DNA from: Hypsibius dujardini
Taxonomy: Eukaryota; Tardigrada; Eutardigrada; Parachela; Hypsibiidae
DNA length: 38,467 nt
Assembly: GCA_001579985.1 (NCBI GenBank)
Contig: LRSR01004092.1
Coordinates: 1 to 38,467 of the forward strand
Reading direction: 5' to 3'
Below are positions 33,209-38,467 of the stretch, piece by piece (the stretch's first letter is position 1; the number at the start of each line of letters is the position of its first letter). The translations under genes were made by a program, and so were the position numbers. The notes beneath the pieces were generated by a model, which had not been told where the DNA came from, did not search any database, and saw only the letters and a list, made by a program, of their open reading frames with translations.

Positions 33209-34137
33209 ACTGGTCTAAAAACCCGTTGTAAATCGATCGCTTAATATTTAAAAAAATGTCAATACTTATTAATTAATTTATTTCTTTAATGAGCGCGCTC
33301 TTTGGGCAGCGCTCGCACCATCTCGGCAGTGGATGATTTTTAAAGAACGCGGGAAACTATCGATCATTCTTGCCAACTGAACAGCACTCTGCAACGAACA
33401 GACTGGACAGTTCAACTTTCACTCAATCACTCAATCAATCAACTTCACACGTTCAACCGACCGTCACGTCTCCTACACTGCTCTAATACGGTAGTTTGTT
33501 AGGGTCTTTTGCAATCCCCGGGATCTCTGTACTCCACAGTAAGTAGTATGCACCTTAGTCTATCCTCTTCCTTGAATGTCTAGTTCCTTGCTTGTTGATT
33601 GAATCTACAGTCATATCTAATGAGCTGTTTTATCGCGAAGAAGGAAAAAATATCTTAAGCGTTTAGAATTCAGAGCAAGGACAATTCCTTCAATGGTCCG
33701 ATCTACTGGACAATATATAAATGAGACTGGACTATTCAATGAATATGGTAAGCGGCCACTGAAAATGATTACACTTTAATTCAGCCATTGCAACAACTTC
33801 TCCATCCAGTTCAATATACTGGCGAATAAACTCTACACACACGAGGAGGCAGTGCAGTCATTGAACCGGTAGAGAATTCTCAAAGATTCTATGCTGCACA
33901 ACGGCCGAATCGAAGTTGCCGCGGGCTCCCCGCACCAAACACTCACAACCTGTTCGAGGTGGTCTCAGGGTGCGCACACACAAGAGCGAGTATGACACGC
34001 CGTTGGCCGTTCATCATCAACAGAGACACGCGAAACGTCTGCAACGTTGATGCTGTGTCTCCATCGGCTGATGAAGAGTGTGATCGAGTCTTCGTCATCA
34101 CTTCCGTAATTTTCCACATCCTCCAAAAAAGATCATC

Positions 34138-37100
34138 ATGGAGGAAAAGTCCGGTCAGCCAGGGCTGCGCTCCTCAACTTCCGCAATCAGTCAGCTACTC
34201 CGTCGACTGCGCTACCAAGGAGCCGCTCAATGGGTTACCTTGATCCTGGTGGCCTCGTGTATCTGCCTGTTTATGTTCACGTCGTCCTTCAATTCCGCGG
34301 CCTATAGAAGACCAGCATCCGACGTGGATGCCCCCTCAGACGTGGAGAAGGGCTCCGGTTCCGACTCGGAGAACGCCCTGGACGTGCCCGGTAATGAAGA
34401 CGCGGTTCCCGCAGCAGCGGGGAACAATCTGGACGATATCAATGCCGACCTGGTGGAGGAAGCTGTGCCGGAATTTACCGGGCCCAACTTTTGGGACGGT
34501 GTGGATTGGGATGATCCTCTGGAGTTGCCGGACAAGGTGGCCGGAAGTGTGTTTGAGATGACCGTCGAGACGGGCGAGGAGGATATTGAACTGAAAACGG
34601 CCAAAGGCGACATTCAGGTACCCATCGTGGGATGGTTTCTTACGTCTATCAACGGATGTTTTTGCATTTTTTTTCTTTCCCTAAAATAGTTACAGTAATA
34701 CGATTTGTTGGTCTGAACGGTTCAGCACATCGGGTCAGCAATTAATTTTCATTTTGAATTCGTAAAATATTACGAAAAAAATTGCCACATGAAATTTATG
34801 TTGATTTACTGAAAACATTAATTTCCCGTTCATTGTAGGTGACCACGGTATTCTTCAGGGAATCCATCCCCAAAACAAAATCCCGAATGGACATTCTGCT
34901 TCTTCACGGTTCGCGCTTTAATTCGGAAACGTGGATCACCGTGGACACCACGAAAACCTTCGCAGCCATGGGATATCGCGCAACTGCGATTGACTTACCC
35001 GGTTTCGGAAACAGCGCCGGCCAAGTGATGTTCGGTGAACAGGCCGCGCAGTTCATCGACGCCTTCTGTCAAGCGCACGGTATTAGAAATCCCGTCGTGG
35101 TTGCACCATCCATGTCCGGCGGGTACGCTCTTCCGTATCTGATGTCCAGACCTTTTAACGTGACGGGTTTCGTTGCCCTGGCTCCTACTTCCACAGAACG
35201 CTACAAGCCCGCTGACTACCAAAAAGTTCAGGTACTGTCCGCATGTTCTACCTGCATGTATTGTATTGTCCTGTCTGTGTGTCTGTCTGTGTGTCTGTGT
35301 GTCTGTGTGTCTGTCTGTCTGTCTGTGTGTCTGTCTGTGTGTCTGTGTGTCTGTCTGTGTGTCTGTGTGTCTGTCTGTGTGTCTGTGTGTCTGTGTGTCT
35401 GTGTGTCTGTGTGTCTGTGTGTCTGTGTGTCTGTGTGTCTGTGTGTCTGTCTGTGTGTCTGTCTGTCTGTATATCTGTTTGTTTGTTTGTCTGTCTGCCT
35501 GTCTGTCTGTCTTTCTGCCTGTCTGTTTGTCTGTCTGTTTGTCTGTATATCTGTTTGTTTGTTTATTTGTCTGTCTGTCTGTCTGTTTGATAATCTGTTT
35601 GTCTAGGTCCGTAAAGTTTCATGTCTTTTTCCGTATATGACGATATGATTCCGTTTTTCCATCAGTTATTGCCGCTGATTTTTTAACTGCAATTTGCACG
35701 TAGGTACCGATTTTAACCGTCTATGGCACAAAAGACTCCACATTCGGCTCGCAAGTCCAAAAGCGTCTCGGCTACGCACCGAATTCCCAAACGAAACTCA
35801 TCCAAGACGCTCACCACGCCACCTATCTCGACCAACCCGACGAGTGGCATCGCGTCGCCTACATCTTCTTCCGCCGCATCGAAGGCTGGGCAGCTAAACA
35901 AGCCAAATCCGGCATCACCACCACGCAACATCCACCCGTAGTCACCCACAACGCGGCCGAAACCCTCGCACCGGAAGTCACCTTACCGGCCTTAAACGTG
36001 CCGCCCATGCGTAAGTTCATCAACACCAACGGTTTCGACCAGATTCCGACCGGACCTATCCCAACCCATCCGAGTCTCAGTCCGAGCGGCACCCTTGGCG
36101 ATCTGTACGGCATGCCGGCATTCATAAACGGCAAGCCAGTCACCGTGGAAGACGCTGCCCGTTTGAAGGCCGATCCGGCCTACTTCAACAAGCCTCAGCA
36201 GCCGGAACCAACAACGAGCCCTGCTGTTGTAGCACAACCCAACGTCCAGCCAGCTAATGCGGCACCACAGTCCCAAGCCCTGTTTGGAGACGCTTTGCCG
36301 ATCCAGCCGTCCAACATTCCACCCCAACCTCAAGGCATTCCACCCATCACCTTGCCTAAACAACAGACCCTTCAAGAGGCACAAAGCGAATTCCAGTCAG
36401 CCAGTCTGGCCGCTCAATCGCAGCCCTTTCCTTCGATCCAACAGCTGCAGCAGCAACCGTTCGCGCAACAAAACATCCCGCAACTCGGTTCCCCGGCTCG
36501 AACCGCTCCGATCCATCTGCCGATTGCCGACAGCAGCGCCCAAATGGACTGGGTACGGCAAAACATCCAGACACAACCCATCCCAGTCAACCCGATGATC
36601 CAAGCTCTTCCCGGCTTCCAGCAGGCCATGGCTCATCAAAACGGACTACCACAGCAAGCGATGCCGCTTGGTAACGCTGCATCTCTGCCGGCTGGCCCGC
36701 CCGTGACGTTTGTCAATCCCTATCAGAGCCTCCACTCGAACGGACCACCGGCAGTTCGTCAGGCACAGCAAAACTTGCTGCCTGCTCCGTTGATGCCGAA
36801 CGGACAGCGGGCTCTGGTGCCGGGGAACCCTCCGCCGACGATGACCGCCCAACAGCGGCAGCAATACGAGGCTGCACGGCAGTCTGTGCAAAATCCTGGA
36901 CTGTTGTTGAATCGACAGACGAGGTCGTTGAACAATCAGGGGATTTGGCAGCAGTCCGCGCAGGGTTATCAGGTGAATAACGGCCGGGTACGCGTAGGAG
37001 GTGCCGAGATGGAGAAGCGACTACAAGAACTGCAGAGGGCTCAATATCGGGAGTACTTGCTGTTTAAGCAGTGGCTGGATATTCCGGCTGAGGCGGTGGG

Positions 37101-37164
37101 AAAGAAGGGCCTGAAACCGGAGTTTGTCAACCCTAAAGACACGGGATCAATGGAGAAAGCATGA
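34138..37164 (+). CDS. ABHD14: ABHD14-like alpha/beta hydrolase with long Pro/Gln-rich tail
   Basis: Three exons (34138-34617, 34839-35231, 35704-37164) give 2334 bases, 777 aa, all phase 0. Residues 38-53 form a signal anchor ([16 protein letters not shown]), so the protein is likely type II membrane-bound. An acidic linker leads to the hydrolase domain, about residues 160-390. It contains [25 protein letters not shown], the nucleophile elbow [11 protein letters not shown] (Ser in SMSG), the acid loop YGTKDSTF, and the histidine in [15 protein letters not shown]. This matches ABHD14 proteins (about 210-270 aa), which have a Ser-x-Ser-x-Gly elbow. Beyond them lies a tail of about 390 residues rich in Pro, Gln, Ala and Asn, with a Lys/Glu/Arg-rich C-terminal helix ([20 protein letters not shown]). 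The tail is encoded in the same open exon as the end of the hydrolase domain. Its role is unknown. Confidence 0.9.
35265..35605. repeat. (CTGT)n / (GTGTCT)n array filling ABHD14 intron 2
   Basis: About 340 bases of CTGT and TGTGTCTG units occupy most of the 472-base intron between exons 2 and 3. They read as CTGT on the sense strand and degrade toward TTTG and TATC at the 3' side. Confidence 0.95.
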
Positions 37165-37238
37165 TTGTTAGACAGTTATTGGTTAACGTTTTTTTTGTTT
37201 ATTATCACGGCATGAACATTTGATGATTTTCATCGACC

Positions 37239-37244
37239 AATAAA
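37239..37244 (+). terminator. ABHD14-like polyadenylation signal
   Basis: AATAAA within CCAATAAAAATATG lies 75 bases after the stop codon at 37164. Confidence 0.65.
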
Positions 37245-37286
37245 AATATGAAATATGTAGAAGCACCCACAACAGCTCCCGTTTTG

Positions 37287-37385
37287 TATGAGGCAAAGTG
37301 TGCATTTCGGTTCACCCTCCACTTGGTCGATAAATCGGCTCACTCACGCATTTCTCTTCGCCGGTAGATGCTTGATTGTTTGATT
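37287..37385. mobile_element. Foldback family A, single arm
   Basis: TATGAGGCAAAGTGTGCATT, then CACCCTCCACTTGGTCGATA and CTTGATTGTTTGAT, match the left arm of the 6716-6951 copy. It starts at the same terminal TATGAGG and stops where the arm meets the loop. No right arm follows. Confidence 0.85.
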
Positions 37386-37630
37386 TGCGTGTATGGAGCT
37401 TGATGTTACAGGTCGCTACACATTTTGGAATTGAACCATTTTGAAAACCACTCGGCGTACGTCATGATGCATTGATCACGTTCTATATGCACTGGAGATG
37501 AAATGAACTGAACACGACTGAGCTCGTACTATGAGCAGATTGAACTCTAAATCATTCATTCATTCTGCTCACACGTTTAGCAAGTTTTCTCGCGGAAAGA
37601 CCTTTGCCTGAGATACAAAGCTTTATACAT

Positions 37631-37636
37631 TTTATT
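37631..37636 (-). terminator. GPCR polyadenylation signal
   Basis: AATAAA on the minus strand lies 87 bases beyond the stop codon at 37723. Confidence 0.65.
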
Positions 37637-37722
37637 GCATGGAATCCGTGAACGGGCGATGGACGCGATGGACGATGTTCCGGGTGTAATGTATGATACC
37701 GACCGACAATCCGCATGTGTGT

Positions 37723-38467
37723 TCAGAAGCTGCATAACCTTTTCAATGCTTTGCGATAATCTGTGCTCAGCATGAAAACCAGAATCTGAAACGGCCAGAC
37801 AATCTGTTAGTCCAGTTGAGGGATCGAGCTAAGGTGTGAATGATTTCACCCCACGGTCCTACAAGAAGAAAGAATCCTTACCGGATGGAAAGCGAACGAA
37901 AGGACCAGCAGCAACCGCATCCACAAGCCAAACATCGGATCCAACCGAAACAGCTGTGGCGCCACACTGTTCACAATGGTAATGGGAAAATTGCATAGGC
38001 AATTCCAGATGAAGGTCATGATCAACATCTGCGCCTGTCGCATCCGCCGCTGATAGGCTCGCCCTGCTGGACTCTGGGAAACCGGAACCCTTTCATCGAT
38101 CGCCATACCGCCGTTCGATTTGCCCCCACTCGACTGGGTCGCCGGGAAGGGAATAATAGTTCGCCGGTGAAACTTCCCGATGGCCGATTTAGAGCAAATA
38201 GCAACGGCTGCGAAGCCGACAAATCCGTAACAGAAGTAGATACAGCCAATCGCCCAAAATGTGCCCTGATTGGTGGTGGTGGTCAAGGTGCACTGTCCGT
38301 TTGGCAGGGAGTTGTAGAAGCCTCCGCTGTTGAAGACGAACGGCATCCGGGTGCCTCCTCCGAGGATCCAGCACAGAGCCAGACTGGCGAGGGTGAGGGA
38401 CCGTCTCGCGAAGACTCGATACCCGTAGGGGTAGCAGATGGCGAACAGACGGTTGGCGGCTAACAGA
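37723..38467 (-). CDS. Rhodopsin-type GPCR, 5' end outside the window
   Basis: Two exons are seen: 38467-37882 (runs off the edge) and 37785-37723, joined in phase (216 codons including the stop). The visible part starts at the end of helix 3 with NRLFAICYP, in the position of the DRY motif (here N-R-L). Helix 4 (LTLASLALCWILGG), an extracellular loop with one Cys, and helix 5 (FWAIGCIYFCYGFVGFAAVA) follow. A third cytoplasmic loop with YQRRMRQAQ leads to helix 6 (LIMTFIWNCLCNFPITIV) and helix 7 (LWMRLLLVLSFAFHPILVFM), and helix 8 is DYRKALKRLC. Helix 7 has FHPILVF instead of the usual NPxxY, and helix 6 lacks CWxP. It resembles divergent invertebrate class A or nematode Srx-like receptors. 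The ligand is unknown. Confidence 0.85.

Larger units (their letters stand above)
31904..34137. other. Divergent intergenic region, Gr-like gene to ABHD14-like gene
   Basis: It holds a TACGGT repeat next to the Gr-like start, a 290-base MITE, several AATC runs (33013-33090, 33423-33440) and the ABHD14 5' flank. A 128-codon open frame at 32190-32576 and others nearby show no known family or splice support. Confidence 0.5.
37165..37722. other. Intergenic between the convergent ABHD14-like and GPCR genes
   Basis: Polyadenylation signals for both genes point inward, and a single-arm family A copy lies between them. No coding sequence was seen. Confidence 0.6.

Noticed and set aside
35243-35590. 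Cys/Val/Ser-rich protein
   Set aside because: It is a translation of the CTGT/GTGTCT array within ABHD14 intron 2.

Overview
The window is animal nuclear DNA. Its protein-coding genes are split by many short GT-AG introns, roughly 40-950 bases long. The gene set (nuclear receptor, CDC50, GDAP1-like GST, core histones, UNC93/MFSD11, Pox neuro, gustatory-receptor-like protein, ABHD14, MAM-domain protein, rhodopsin-type GPCR) fits a compact-genome protostome, most likely an ecdysozoan. A tardigrade is my best guess, but this is an inference from gene content and compactness, not a proof. No virus-like or long retroelement was recognised. Mobile DNA is limited to short non-autonomous DNA transposons (MITE or foldback type) and many microsatellites.

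Layout, left to right. A minus-strand nuclear receptor (270-2863) loses its 3' end at the window edge and faces a plus-strand CDC50/TMEM30 lipid-flippase subunit (3691-6478) across an E-box-rich promoter. Next are a foldback element, a GDAP1-like glutathione-transferase gene (7505-8786) and a tRNA-Gly(CCC). A core histone quartet follows as two head-to-head pairs, H4/H3 and H2B/H2A. Each histone gene has one intron, each pair shares a TATA/CCAAT promoter, and the H2A ends in an H2A.X-type SQE motif. Then come a CGGTT-rich inverted-repeat element, a secreted LysM-type protein (15977-17970), an UNC93/MFSD11-like transporter (18695-22212), and a Pox-neuro-type Pax gene on the minus strand (22535-24482) with an eight-residue tandem repeat.

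The right half holds a type I membrane protein with two MAM-like domains (about 25947-29145), whose first domain carries an in-frame 18-base repeat. A minus-strand gustatory-receptor-like gene (29559-31903) follows, with a 620-base foldback element in its first intron. An ABHD14-type hydrolase (34138-37164) has an unusual Pro/Gln-rich tail of roughly 390 residues. A minus-strand GPCR (37723-38467) loses its 5' end at the right edge.

The neighbours do not form one pathway. The histone quartet is the only clear functional cluster. The strongest unusual signals are the intron-bearing histone genes with an H2A.X tail and an altered H4 C-terminus, a foldback element whose first two bases are the 5' splice site of a CDC50 intron, several distinct palindromic transposon families, long CTGT-type arrays lying inside introns, and the extended ABHD14. 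Exon models were built by eye from splice signals, reading-frame continuity and family knowledge. Where the exons add up to a whole number of codons and the expected family length, this is stated.
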